Below, one piece after another: positions 29,883 to 38,981 of a stretch of DNA of 64,000 nucleotides (its first letter is position 1; every line of letters starts with the position of its first letter). The translations under genes were made by a program, and so were the position numbers. Source of the stretch: Stutzerimonas zhaodongensis (GTDB taxonomy: Bacteria; Pseudomonadota; Gammaproteobacteria; Pseudomonadales; Pseudomonadaceae); contig NZ_RFFM01000002.1 in the NCBI RefSeq assembly GCF_003696365.1, positions 62,001 through 126,000 on the forward strand, read 5' to 3'. The notes beneath the pieces were generated by a model. It did no database searches, was not told the DNA's origin, and saw only the letters and a program-made list of their open reading frames with translations.

Positions 29883-30179
29883 ATGGCCACACTCGTGTCT
29901 CCCCGCGTCACCAACCTGGTTGGCCGCATCTCTGCGGCGCTGCTGGGGGGCTATGCATTGGCCTTTGGTTTTACCGCATTCTTTTCCGTGTACCTGCCCA
30001 TGTCGCGCCCTGATCGGGTCGTCACGGCGAGTCTTTTATGCTTTGCCGTCTGGGTAGCTGCAGCTATTTACGCATTTGCCGCCCGGAGCGCGTTATACGC
30101 CTGGCTGCTCATAGCCGTGTTGACTGCCCTCTTCTGCCTAGGCGCTTACCTACCGGTCGATTTGAGGACCCGCCCATGA
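29883..30179 (+). CDS. DUF3649 membrane protein (iron-uptake associated)
   Basis: A 98-residue protein with three hydrophobic segments and short loops, matching the DUF3649 family. Such genes are found just before PepSY membrane reductases in siderophore regions. GGAGGG precedes the ATG. Its stop overlaps the start of the next gene (ATGA), so the two are translationally coupled. Molecular role unknown. Confidence 0.75.
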   Translation: MATLVSPRVTNLVGRISAALLGGYALAFGFTAFFSVYLPMSRPDRVVTASLLCFAVWVAAAIYAFAARSALYAWLLIAVLTALFCLGAYLPVDLRTRP

Positions 30180-31708
30180 CTCTTCGCCAATCCATGGCTG
30201 GCCTGCATACCTGGGGCGGTTTGCTGCCGAGCTGGCTGCTGTTCGTGATTATCTTTGCTGGCACCCTGGCCTGCTTCGACAAAGAACTGGAGCGGTGGAT
30301 GCGACCTGCTCTGCATATGCCATCGGCCACGACGATGACGGCCGACGATGTAAGCCAATGGGTGCAGACGAATGTGAAAGAACCCCTGCACGTCTACTGG
30401 CTGCACGGGCCGACCACGCGCGAACCTTATTGGCGACTTGGCTGGGAGGAGGATGAGACGGGTACGCGCGGCCGTGCTGCGTTCGATCCCCACACCGGCA
30501 AACCCATGCCTGAAACGGTGGGCGGAGAGTTCTTCTTCACGCTTCACTACAACCTGCAAGCAGGCACCGTAGGCATGTACATCGTCGGCCTGGCCGGTAT
30601 GTTCATGCTGGTAGCCCTGGTCTCGGGCATCATCATTCACCGGCGAATCTTCAAAGACTTCTTTACGCTGCGCCCGCAGGCAAACGGGCAGCGCGCGTGG
30701 CTTGACGCCCATAATCTGTTCGGCGTCATCGGGCTGCCATTTCACCTGATCCTGGCTTACACGGGGGTGGCCATCTTTGTCGCAACCTATATGCCAGCGG
30801 GTGCGATGGTTGCATACAACAGCGACCCGCTCGCTTTTTTCGAGGAGGTGCAAGGCGGATACCACCGCAACGAGCTCGATCAGCCAGCTGGCCAACCGGC
30901 CTCTTTGAACGGAATGCTTGCCAATGCTCGCCAGCATTGGGGTAACGGAGAGCCGGGCTGGATGATCGTCGAGCACCCGGATGACGCCTCATCCGTCGTC
31001 AGCATTCGTCGTCTCGATCCGACACGAATCGGATCTCCTCAGGATGCCCTGAGCTTCGATGCATTCACGGGCGAACTGCTCGACGAGCAACAGGCACCAA
31101 CGGGCTATCGGGCTTACATGTGGCTGGTGGGGCTTCACATGGCGCAGTTCGGCGGGACCATCGTGCGAGTACTGTACGCGCTGCTCGGGCTGGCAGGATG
31201 CGCCATGCTGGTCGCGGGCACGAGCGTCTGGCTGCGCAAACGCGAAGAGCGACAGATTCGCGGTCTAGCCATCGTTCGTGCACTCAACGGTGCAATCTTC
31301 TTCGGCTTGCCCATCGCTTCACTCGCGCTGCTGTGGGCAACCCGACTGCTGCCGGACGGGCTGTCTGCGCGGGCTACGGTCGAAACCTGGTGTTTCTTCC
31401 TGACCTGGTTAGCCGTAGCCGGCTTCGCCTATATCGGACGCCACAAGGTTGTTGAACTGCCACGTCGGCTGTTTGCTTTACTGGCCGTCGTTGCGATGGG
31501 TCTCCCCTTGCTCAATCTGGTAACGGCTCCCGAAGGGCATCTCTTAGCGACAGTCGCTAGGGGCGACATGTTATTGGCAGGCGTAGACAGCGTGTTGCTG
31601 ATCGTGGGCCTGGTGTGTGCCTGGTGTGCACTTCGCCGACCTACCGTGAAGAGTCCAGCGCACAAGCGAGCGCGCTCCAGAGCTGGAGAACAGGAGCTGG
31701 CACCATGA
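30176..31708 (+). CDS. PepSY-associated transmembrane protein (siderophore-iron reductase type)
   Basis: A 510-residue inner-membrane protein. An N-terminal segment 'GLHTWGGLLPSWLLFVIIFAG' begins the PepSY_TM pattern. A periplasmic PepSY region follows, and further helices are at about residues 140-165, 180-215, 320-345 and in the C-terminal third. Histidines sit at the edges of several helices and could hold heme. PiuB/FpvG relatives reduce or release iron from siderophores. It overlaps both neighbours by 4 bp. Confidence 0.83.
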   Translation: MTLRQSMAGLHTWGGLLPSWLLFVIIFAGTLACFDKELERWMRPALHMPSATTMTADDVSQWVQTNVKEPLHVYWLHGPTTREPYWRLGWEEDETGTRGRAAFDPHTGKPMPETVGGEFFFTLHYNLQAGTVGMYIVGLAGMFMLVALVSGIIIHRRIFKDFFTLRPQANGQRAWLDAHNLFGVIGLPFHLILAYTGVAIFVATYMPAGAMVAYNSDPLAFFEEVQGGYHRNELDQPAGQPASLNGMLANARQHWGNGEPGWMIVEHPDDASSVVSIRRLDPTRIGSPQDALSFDAFTGELLDEQQAPTGYRAYMWLVGLHMAQFGGTIVRVLYALLGLAGCAMLVAGTSVWLRKREERQIRGLAIVRALNGAIFFGLPIASLALLWATRLLPDGLSARATVETWCFFLTWLAVAGFAYIGRHKVVELPRRLFALLAVVAMGLPLLNLVTAPEGHLLATVARGDMLLAGVDSVLLIVGLVCAWCALRRPTVKSPAHKRARSRAGEQELAP

Positions 31709-32034
31709 CCACACTCGCTTTCGGAATGGCATATCTGGGAATGCTGGCCCTGTGCTTGGCCATGAGTCGACATCACCGTGATCTCTTCAAGACTTCGCCA
31801 TCGCTCAGCAAGCAGCACTTGCTGCGGCTGATCGGAGCTTGCCTGTTGATCGCGAGCCTCATGCTGAACGCGCAGTCCTTCGGGATTGCCATTGGCTTGG
31901 TCATTGGCATGACCGAGCTGATGTTCGCTGGGGTAACGGTTTGCTTGGTCCTAGCTTGGCGCAAGCGTTGGGTTATGCCGCTTGGCGCCATACTTGGCCT
32001 GACCGGTGCGCTTACCGCCATCACCGGTTGGTAA
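31705..32034 (+). CDS. DUF3325 membrane protein
   Basis: A 109-residue protein with three to four hydrophobic segments, of the DUF3325 family that usually follows PepSY reductases in iron-uptake operons. The start overlaps the previous stop (ATGA). It completes the DUF3649-PepSY-DUF3325 trio; no TonB receptor is attached here. Function unknown. Confidence 0.75.
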   Translation: MTTLAFGMAYLGMLALCLAMSRHHRDLFKTSPSLSKQHLLRLIGACLLIASLMLNAQSFGIAIGLVIGMTELMFAGVTVCLVLAWRKRWVMPLGAILGLTGALTAITGW

Positions 32035-32054
32035 AAGGATCAGAAAAAGTCACC

Positions 32055-32079
32055 CGCCCAGCTCGATAACAGCTGGGCG
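32055..32079 (-). terminator. Probable terminator of the amidase gene
   Basis: A 9-bp stem CGCCCAGCT / AGCTGGGCG (7-nt loop) just past the amidase stop codon. On the minus strand it is followed by GGTGACTTTTTC, a short T-run. It may also serve the convergent DUF3325 gene. Confidence 0.55.
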
Positions 32080-32103
32080 AGTCAACCAGACTAAGATGGA
32101 TCG

Positions 32104-33819
32104 TTACCGGGACAAAGGTGGCGTCCGTGGCGGGATCTGCCGTTTACTTCCGGTAGCTTCGTAGGCTGCTGCCAGGCGCAGTAGCGAGGAATCGTCATAC
32201 GCGCGCCCGGCAAATGTCAGGCCCACTGGCATGCCGATGTCATCCATGATCCCCATGGGCACCGTCACCGTTGGCACCCCCAGGTGTCGAATCGCGAGGT
32301 TGCCGTTAGCGACCCAGACTCCATTGCTCCAGGCGATGTCCGCGGATACCGGATTGACATCCGAGTCCGCTGGCGCGACATCGGCCACCGTAGGGAAGAT
32401 CACTGCGTCGAGGCTCAACTGATCCATCCATTGCTCAAGGTCGATTCGACGGGTTTCCTCAAGCCCACGTAGACCATCAGGCAGCGTCTCGATCTGGTCC
32501 CATGGCGTTATACCGCGCTCAGCCATCCGCACGTATTCGTCCATTCCAGCGGCAAGGTCACCCTCGCGGTTGGGCAGCGTGCCAGGGTCATGCGGGAATA
32601 TCTGTGGGCCGTCGACGTCCACCAATCGGTTCAAAGCCGGATCGCCATTAGCCTGGAGGAAATCGTCGAAGGCCCATGCGGTCAGATCCCATAGTTCGTG
32701 GTGGAGAAACTCCTTCGATACCAGGCCACGATTGAATACGGTTGGGGCACCTGGGCGATCGCCCTCGCAATTGGAAACGAGTGGAAAATCGACCTCAATC
32801 ACTTCTGCTCCCGCAGTCTCGAGCGCCTGACGTGCTTTCGTCCAGAGCTCGATAATGGAGGCGCGAGTATCAATGCGCTGCCCCGTGGGCCCACCGATCC
32901 CCGGCTCGGCACTTGTGCCGGCTTCAGGGTCGGCATTGATGTACATCCGGGGCACACCAAAGCGTTTTCCGGCGAGTGCGCCAGCTTTTGAAGCCAGATC
33001 TGCATAGGTCGATGGGCGAACGGATGCAACATCAGGCAAAGGCACCCAGGGTTGCATACGCCACAAGTCACCGCGAGTATCGGGGTCCTCGGCAACGATG
33101 ACATCGAGTATTTCGAACAGATCCGACATTGTTCTGGCGAAGGGCACAACCACATCCATGGTTGGCGTCAGCGGCCAGTTACCACGGACCGAGATGACGC
33201 CTCTAGATGGGGTGTAGGCGCACAGACCGCTGTTGGAAGCAGGCCCCCGCCCGCTAGACCAGGTTTCCTCTGCAAGGCCGAACGCCGCAAAGCTGGCGGC
33301 GGTCGCCGTGCCGGCTCCGTTGGACGAGCCCGAAGCAAAGGGCGCAGGCAGGAAGCGGGCGTTATAGGGGCTCTCTGCCCGTCCGTAAACGCCGCGTTGC
33401 ATACCACCGTTCGCCATAGGCGGCATATTCGTCTTACCAAGGCAGATCGCGCCCGCCGCGCGAAGGCGTTCGACCGTAAACGCATCACGGTACGCCTTAA
33501 GATTGGCGAAAGCTGGGCTGCCAGAGGCGGCAGTAAGCCCTTTCACCAGATAGCTGTCCTTGGCGGTATAAGGAATGCCGTCCAGCGGTCCCAGGCTTTC
33601 ACCCCGCGCGCGACGATCGTCTGAGGCTTGCGCCTCCTTCAGCGCATCCGGGTTCCGCACCACCACAGCATTAAGCGCAGTCGGCGTCTCGGGTCCGTCA
33701 TACGCATCGATTCGCGCAAGATAGGCTTCAACAAGCTCAACCGCAGTGACCCGTCCAGACTCGAGCGCCTCGCGCAAATCCGCAATGGACGTTTCGGTGA
33801 CTTCGATCGGTGTATTCAT
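32104..33819 (-). CDS. Amidase signature family hydrolase
   Basis: A 571-residue amidase. The catalytic Lys is in 'GIPYTAKDSYLVKG'. The Ser-rich stretch 'FASGSSNGAG' holds the bridging Ser, and 'EETWSSGRGPAS' has the nucleophile region, giving a Ser-cisSer-Lys arrangement. It is longer than GatA and has no GatB/C neighbours, so it is a catabolic amidase of unknown substrate, not a tRNA amidotransferase subunit. The ATG at MNTPIEVT is preferred over upstream in-frame starts. Confidence 0.85.
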   Translation of the reverse strand: MNTPIEVTETSIADLREALESGRVTAVELVEAYLARIDAYDGPETPTALNAVVVRNPDALKEAQASDDRRARGESLGPLDGIPYTAKDSYLVKGLTAASGSPAFANLKAYRDAFTVERLRAAGAICLGKTNMPPMANGGMQRGVYGRAESPYNARFLPAPFASGSSNGAGTATAASFAAFGLAEETWSSGRGPASNSGLCAYTPSRGVISVRGNWPLTPTMDVVVPFARTMSDLFEILDVIVAEDPDTRGDLWRMQPWVPLPDVASVRPSTYADLASKAGALAGKRFGVPRMYINADPEAGTSAEPGIGGPTGQRIDTRASIIELWTKARQALETAGAEVIEVDFPLVSNCEGDRPGAPTVFNRGLVSKEFLHHELWDLTAWAFDDFLQANGDPALNRLVDVDGPQIFPHDPGTLPNREGDLAAGMDEYVRMAERGITPWDQIETLPDGLRGLEETRRIDLEQWMDQLSLDAVIFPTVADVAPADSDVNPVSADIAWSNGVWVANGNLAIRHLGVPTVTVPMGIMDDIGMPVGLTFAGRAYDDSSLLRLAAAYEATGSKRQIPPRTPPLSR

Positions 33820-34101
33820 TCGGCCCTCGCAGACAGCGTTGCGTAAATTTCTGTGGCGACAATATAGCGAGATATCGTGCGGCATCCGAGGGGCTGACCC
33901 GCTAGCTGTATCTTCGCCCACCGCACATCGCGATTGCCCCTAGATCACTGGACGTAGCCGAGCCCCCAGTAGCACGCCGCCCTCATCGAAGAATCGCCAT
34001 TGGACCAAATCCAGATTGACTGCACAGCAGCTTAGGCGTTGGATAGCGCACGCCACTCGGCGTACCGCTTTTACAACCTCCCTTCGTTTCTGAGCTACCA
34101 C

Positions 34102-34293
34102 ATGAGCATCTATCAAATCGTACTGTGCACCGTCCTTAGTCTCGGCGTACTGGGCACCGGCGCACTACTGGACTATCGAAACCTGGACCGCGACAGGGCC
34201 GCAAGAACGACCGACTTCGCCAATCCGAACACCCTGTTGACAGGTCGGGCCAAACAAAAAGAAGACCACACCAAGGGGAAGGCCACTTCCTAA
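34102..34293 (+). CDS. Possible 63-residue single-pass membrane peptide
   Basis: ATG-started frame with one hydrophobic segment (residues about 4-22, 'IVLCTVLSLGVLGTGALL') followed by a charged, lysine-rich tail. No family is recognised and the ribosome site is poor. The clean one-helix-plus-tail layout is the only support. Confidence 0.28.
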   Translation: MSIYQIVLCTVLSLGVLGTGALLDYRNLDRDRAARTTDFANPNTLLTGRAKQKEDHTKGKATS

Positions 34294-34621
34294 AACCCGG
34301 CTTGCCGCGATCTATCAGAAACATCGACGCGGGCGTGGCAACAGAGAAGCGCGATCCTTGCGATCGCGCGACTTGCGCGCCACTTGGTCCGGAGCTTTCC
34401 TGAGCCCCCGGACCTTGGCGCAGTCAGATCCAATCTACTGCGGCTCCAGGCACCAACGGCAGAATCCTACTTGTTGCCCGGAACTTCTAACGGAGAGCAT
34501 CTCCGCACCTGCCCTCCCAGTTACGAAACCCTCAGCCCGTTAGCCGATAATCGCCCGCTGTTTGTACTACCCCTACCAATAGCTACTCCAACGGAGTGGA
34601 CGTCCGCCCTTTTTTACGTAT

Positions 34622-34640
34622 TAACTAGATAGTACATTTT
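34622..34640 (+). promoter_or_regulatory. Operator-like site before aroQ
   Basis: The 19-mer TAACTAGATAGTACATTTT matches at 17 of 19 positions a site upstream of quiC (41699-41717, minus strand), in the same orientation relative to the gene. It holds the palindrome ACTA-GA-TAGT and a -10-like TAGTACAT. It ends 14 bp before the aroQ ATG. A TetR regulator gene lies in the same module and is the natural candidate to bind it. Confidence 0.55.
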
Positions 34641-34654
34641 CAAGGGTGACTTTA

Positions 34655-35104
34655 ATGACAACAACCATCCTGGTGCTCAACGGCCCCAACTTGAATATGC
34701 TCGGCACGCGTGAACCTGCAACATATGGATCTGAAACGCTCGATGACATCGCTCGCCTCTGCCATGTTACGGCGGAGGCCAATGGCCTGGAAGTTGACTT
34801 CTTCCAGACGAACCATGAAGGCGAACTGATCGAGCGCATCCATCAAGCGCGCGGCACAGTTGCGGGCATTCTGATCAACCCGGCCGCCTGGACGCACACA
34901 TCCGTGGCGATCCGAGACGCCTTGGCCGCAGTCGATCTGCCGGTCATCGAGGTGCATCTTTCCAACGTCCACAAGCGCGAATCATTCCGTCACCATTCCT
35001 ACGTTGCACCCGTCGCGGTTGGTGTCATATGTGGCTTGGGAAGCAATGGTTATTGCCTGGCTATAGAGCATTTCGCTCGGCTGCTGGGAGCGAATCATGA
35101 GTGA
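34655..35104 (+). CDS. aroQ: Type II 3-dehydroquinate dehydratase
   Basis: A 149-residue type II dehydroquinase: '[21 protein letters not shown]' (written here as separate motifs [10 protein letters not shown] and TREPATYG) with the catalytic Tyr, and the catalytic His in '[11 protein letters not shown]'. It interconverts 3-dehydroquinate and 3-dehydroshikimate. The neighbours are catabolic, so this copy probably serves quinate breakdown. ATG at 34655 follows AAGGGTGA; an upstream GTG at 34646 overlaps that site and is unlikely. It overlaps the next gene by 8 bp. Confidence 0.93.
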   Translation: MTTTILVLNGPNLNMLGTREPATYGSETLDDIARLCHVTAEANGLEVDFFQTNHEGELIERIHQARGTVAGILINPAAWTHTSVAIRDALAAVDLPVIEVHLSNVHKRESFRHHSYVAPVAVGVICGLGSNGYCLAIEHFARLLGANHE

Positions 35105-35954
35105 CGCCGCTGCAAAAAGCATTCTGGCCGGCCTGATCGGTTCGGGCATCCAGGCCTCACGCTCTCCTGCCCTGCATGAGCACGAAGGTGACGCTCAGGG
35201 GTTGCGATATCTCTACCGCCTCATCGACCTTGATGTGCTCAATCTCGATCTGTCCGAGCTTCCGAGCCTGCTGGAGGCGGCTGAGCGCATGGGTTACACC
35301 GGCTTGAACATCACCTATCCGTGCAAGCAGGCAGTCATCCCTTTGCTCGATGAGCTGTCCAAAGAGGCAGCCAGCATTGGCGCGGTAAACACCGTGGTCT
35401 TACGCGACGGCAAGCGGGTCGGCCACAACACCGACGCACTTGGCTTCGGTGAAGGGTTTCGCCGAGGTCTGCCCAATGCGTCTCGCCAGCGCGTCGTGCA
35501 GATGGGGGCCGGTGGGGCCGGAGCGGCAGTCGCCCACGCATTGCTCAGCCAAGGCGTGGAGCAGCTGACCCTGTTCGAAGTCGACCCAATCCGCGCTCAG
35601 GCTCTGGCGGATAATCTGTCTCGCCATTTTGGCAACGGTAGAGCAGTAGTCGGCACCGATCTCGAGACAGCAATGGCGCGCGCAGATGGCTTGGTCAACA
35701 CCACTCCCATAGGGATGACGAAGCTACCCGGAACTCCCGTACCGCCCGAGCTGCTTCGTGCCGCCCTCTGGGTATCCGAGATCGTCTACTTCCCGCTGGA
35801 AACCCAACTGCTGCGTGATGCCAGAGCACTGGGCTGCCAGACATTGGATGGCAGCGTCATGGCGGTCTTTCAGGCAGTGAAGGCTTTCGAACTGTTCAGC
35901 GGAAGACAGGCAGACGCCGACAGGATGCTGAAGCATTTCGCTAGCTTCGGTTGA
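35097..35954 (+). CDS. Quinate/shikimate dehydrogenase (AroE family, NAD-type)
   Basis: A 285-residue AroE-family enzyme. Substrate residues are S21/S23 in 'ASRSPALH', K77 in 'NITYPCKQ' and D113 in 'GHNTDALG'. The dinucleotide motif 'GAGGAG' starts near residue 137. The second strand ends in 'LFEVD' with D163, where biosynthetic NADPH-using AroE has an N-R-T/R type basic patch. An acidic residue there fits NAD+ use, as in catabolic quinate/shikimate dehydrogenases. Operon with aroQ and the TRAP genes. Confidence 0.85.
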   Translation: MSDAAAKSILAGLIGSGIQASRSPALHEHEGDAQGLRYLYRLIDLDVLNLDLSELPSLLEAAERMGYTGLNITYPCKQAVIPLLDELSKEAASIGAVNTVVLRDGKRVGHNTDALGFGEGFRRGLPNASRQRVVQMGAGGAGAAVAHALLSQGVEQLTLFEVDPIRAQALADNLSRHFGNGRAVVGTDLETAMARADGLVNTTPIGMTKLPGTPVPPELLRAALWVSEIVYFPLETQLLRDARALGCQTLDGSVMAVFQAVKAFELFSGRQADADRMLKHFASFG

Positions 35955-36025
35955 ATTCGCATCAATGGGATCAAGCCGGCGGCCTGCATGTCGTCGTCCT
36001 TACAAAAACAAGAGGTGCGTGCAAG

Positions 36026-36568
36026 ATGAAAAGCCTCGTCGAATGGTACTTCCGGCTGTTGAAACTGCTGGTCGTCGGCTGCATGGCGGTAATGGTGGTG
36101 ATGGTTTTCGGCAATGTCGTACTGCGCTATGCCTTTAACTCAGGCATCAGCGTAAGCGAAGAACTGTCGCGCTGGTGCTTCGTCTGGATGGTCTTTCTGG
36201 GCGCGCTAATCGCAATGCGCGAACACGCCCATCTGGGTTTGGACAGCATCGTGAAGAAGCTGCCGCCGATCGGCCAGCGTATCTGCCTTGTGATCGGTCA
36301 CCTGCTTATGCTCTTCGTCTGTTGGCTGATCACAAAAGGCAGCTGGGCGCAGGCGGTCATCAACCTGGAAGTGACGGCGCCGGCTTCGGGATTGTCGATG
36401 GCCTGGTTCTATGCGGCGGGCGTTGTGTTCGGCGTCAGCGCCAGTGCCATCCTGGTGGTCGAGCTTGTCCAGGCCCTGCGCGGGAAAGCCAACGGAACTG
36501 GCGACGGATTAGCCGCTGATCCTGCCCAAACGCTAACGCTCCCGACCGATGCGAGGACTCAGCCATGA
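36026..36568 (+). CDS. TRAP transporter small membrane subunit (DctQ type)
   Basis: A 180-residue protein with four transmembrane segments and the DctQ-like 'VVLRYAFNSGISVSEELSRW' region. It is the small integral subunit of a tripartite ATP-independent periplasmic importer. The start is the ATG after AGAGG. Its stop overlaps the start of the large subunit (ATGA). Substrate is inferred from context to be quinate, shikimate or a related acid. Confidence 0.9.
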   Translation: MKSLVEWYFRLLKLLVVGCMAVMVVMVFGNVVLRYAFNSGISVSEELSRWCFVWMVFLGALIAMREHAHLGLDSIVKKLPPIGQRICLVIGHLLMLFVCWLITKGSWAQAVINLEVTAPASGLSMAWFYAAGVVFGVSASAILVVELVQALRGKANGTGDGLAADPAQTLTLPTDARTQP

Positions 36569-37845
36569 CGTTGCTTGTGTTCCTTGGATCATTGCTCGGC
36601 ACGATGGCACTGGGGATTCCGATTGCCTTTGCGCTGCTGCTAGTTGGCGTAGCACTGATGCTGTACCTGGACTTGTTCGATGCGCAGATCATCGCGCAGA
36701 ACCTACTCAACGGTGCTGACAGTTTCCCATTGATGGCCGTGCCCTTCTTCATGCTGGCCGGCGAAATCATGAATGCCGGCGGGCTGTCGCGTCGGATCGT
36801 CAATATCGCGATGGCCTTGGTGGGACATAAACGCGGTGGCCTTGGCTATGTGGCGATCATTGCCTCATGCCTGCTGGCGTCGCTTTCAGGCTCGGCAGTT
36901 GCGGACGCGGCAGCGCTCGCAGCGCTTCTGGTGCCCATGATGGTTTCAGCCGGACATAGTCGCCACCGCTCGGCGGGTCTGATTGCAGCTGGCGGCATCA
37001 TCGCCCCGATCATTCCTCCGAGCATTGGCTTCATCGTATTCGGCGTTGCGTCGGGCGTATCGATTTCCAAATTGTTCCTGGCAGGTATCGTTCCCGGCTT
37101 GATGCTCGGCGCGGCGCTGGCAATCGCCTGGTGGTTCGTCTCTCGGCGGGAAGATGTGAAAACGCCGCCCAAGCGCAGCCGTAAAGAGGTGCTGAAAGCC
37201 ATAACAGAAGGCTGCTGGGCGATGGGTCTGCCAGTGATAATCATCGTCGGCCTCAAGTTCGGCATTTTTACTCCAACCGAAGCGGCAGTCGTCGCGGCCG
37301 TTTATGCGCTGTTCGTATCGGTTGTGATCTACCGTGAGCTGAAACTGGCCGACCTTTATAGAGTGACATTGGCCGCGGCGAGAACCACGTCTGTGGTCAT
37401 GCTGCTGGTTGCCGCTGCAATGGTCTCGTCCTGGCTGGTAACCATCGCAGACTTGCCCGGTCAACTGGCCGACCTGCTCGCGCCGCTGATGGACAGCCCT
37501 ACCCTGCTGCTGATTGCCGTCATGCTGGTCATCATCGCGGTCGGCACTGTTATGGATATGACGCCCACTATCCTGATCCTCACCCCTGTGCTGATGCCCG
37601 CCATCACGCAGGCAGGCATCGACCCGGTTTACTTCGGGGTGCTGTTCCTAATCAACACGTCCATCGGCCTGATAACGCCACCAGTAGGCACTGTTCTCAA
37701 CGTGGTCTGCGGCGTTTCCAAACTGAAGATTGAAGAAATCGTGCGTGGCGTCGGCCCATTCCTGTTCGCCCAGTTACTTGTCCTGCTGTTGCTTGTGCTG
37801 TTCCCGGTACTCGTTACCGGCCCGTTGAAGTTCTTCGCCGGCTAA
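36565..37845 (+). CDS. TRAP transporter large permease (DctM type)
   Basis: A 426-residue polytopic permease of the DctM family with about twelve membrane segments. Family signs are 'PFFMLAGEIMNAGGLSRRIV', 'GSAVADAAAL' and 'IIPPSIGFIVFG'. It couples sodium or proton flow to uptake together with DctQ and the binding protein. It overlaps dctQ by 4 bp. Confidence 0.93.
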   Translation: MTLLVFLGSLLGTMALGIPIAFALLLVGVALMLYLDLFDAQIIAQNLLNGADSFPLMAVPFFMLAGEIMNAGGLSRRIVNIAMALVGHKRGGLGYVAIIASCLLASLSGSAVADAAALAALLVPMMVSAGHSRHRSAGLIAAGGIIAPIIPPSIGFIVFGVASGVSISKLFLAGIVPGLMLGAALAIAWWFVSRREDVKTPPKRSRKEVLKAITEGCWAMGLPVIIIVGLKFGIFTPTEAAVVAAVYALFVSVVIYRELKLADLYRVTLAAARTTSVVMLLVAAAMVSSWLVTIADLPGQLADLLAPLMDSPTLLLIAVMLVIIAVGTVMDMTPTILILTPVLMPAITQAGIDPVYFGVLFLINTSIGLITPPVGTVLNVVCGVSKLKIEEIVRGVGPFLFAQLLVLLLLVLFPVLVTGPLKFFAG

Positions 37846-37889
37846 TCGGCATCCCAGTGCTTCGCCCAACAAAAACAATGGAGATCCAC

Positions 37890-38894
37890 ATGAACAACTG
37901 GTTGAGAACCCTAACTGCCTCGGTTTGCGCCACTGGCCTGCTTGTCGGCTCGCTACAGGCTCAAGCTGCAGACTACCGCGATCACACGCTGCGCTTCGCC
38001 TTTCAGAATGTGAAGGAACATCCGCAGGGGATGGGGGCGCAGAAATTCGCAGATCTCGTGAATGAAAAGTCTGGCGGCAAGATGAAGGTCCGTCTTTTTG
38101 CAGGCGGGACCCTCGGTGGCGACTTGCAGACAGTCTCTGCTCTGCAGGGCGGCACGCTCGATGTCACCGTATTGAACTCGGGCATCCTCGCAGCCCAAGT
38201 GCCGGATTTCGCACTGTTCGACTTTCCGTTCCTGTTCGAGAGCAGCGAGCAGGCCTACACCGTCATGGACGGGCCGGTGGGGCAGGAGTTGGGCAAGCGC
38301 CTGGAAAGCAAAGGACTTGTCGGCCTCGGTTACTGGGACTTGGGATTCCGCCAAGTGACCAACAACAGCCGCGCAATCACCGGGCCGAAGGATCTGGAAG
38401 GCTTGAAGATTCGCGTCATCCAGTCACCGATCTATCTGGAAACCTTCAAAGCCCTGGGTGCAAATCCGGTACCGATGCCCTTCCCTGAGGTCTACACAGG
38501 GTTGGAGCAGCGCACGGTCGACGGTCAGGAAAACCCGTTCACCGTGATCGAGGGCAGCAAATTCAACGAAGTGCAGAAATACCTGTCAGCGACCAATCAC
38601 ATCTACAACCCGCAGTCGCTGATCATTGGCCAGAAGACCTGGAATCGTCTGAATGCTGACGAGCAGGCTCTGATCCGCGAGGCCGCCGCAGAGGCAACCC
38701 AGTACCAGCGAGAAATTACCCAGGAGCGTCAGGGTCGAGCGTTGGAAACACTGAAGCAGTCGATGGAATTCAATGAACTGGATGAGCAGGCGCTTACAGC
38801 CTTCCGGGAAAAGGTCAAACCGGTAATTGAGCAATTCTCCAAGGACATCGATCCGGCACTCCTGAAATCGCTACACGAAGCTGTCGGTCAGTAA
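37890..38894 (+). CDS. TRAP transporter periplasmic binding protein (DctP type)
   Basis: A 334-residue extracytoplasmic solute receptor. Signal peptide about residues 1-27, ending LQAQA-A. DctP hallmarks are 'FAFQNVKEHPQGMGAQKFAD' and the carboxylate-binding Arg in 'LKIRVIQSPIY', plus 'EVYTGLEQRTVDGQENP'. It should bind an organic acid; quinate/shikimate is the inferred ligand from the operon. A terminator follows directly. Confidence 0.92.
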   Translation: MNNWLRTLTASVCATGLLVGSLQAQAADYRDHTLRFAFQNVKEHPQGMGAQKFADLVNEKSGGKMKVRLFAGGTLGGDLQTVSALQGGTLDVTVLNSGILAAQVPDFALFDFPFLFESSEQAYTVMDGPVGQELGKRLESKGLVGLGYWDLGFRQVTNNSRAITGPKDLEGLKIRVIQSPIYLETFKALGANPVPMPFPEVYTGLEQRTVDGQENPFTVIEGSKFNEVQKYLSATNHIYNPQSLIIGQKTWNRLNADEQALIREAAAEATQYQREITQERQGRALETLKQSMEFNELDEQALTAFREKVKPVIEQFSKDIDPALLKSLHEAVGQ

Positions 38895-38912
38895 CCATCA
38901 CCGATAAAAAAT

Positions 38913-38939
38913 AGACGGGCCAATGGCCCGTCTTTTTTT
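38913..38939 (+). terminator. Intrinsic terminator of the aroQ-TRAP operon
   Basis: Perfect 9-bp stem AGACGGGCC-AAT-GGCCCGTCT followed by a run of T residues, 18 bp after the dctP stop codon. Confidence 0.92.
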
Positions 38940-38981
38940 CTCAGAAGTAGTTCAGCGCACAGAGCACCAGCACTCGCTCGA

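Larger units (their letters stand above)
33820..34654. other. 835-bp gap between amidase and aroQ
   Basis: The largest gap in the window. It contains one possible small membrane peptide (34102-34293), an operator-like site right before aroQ (34622-34640) and otherwise nothing recognised. No tRNA-like or repeat structure was seen. Confidence 0.5.
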
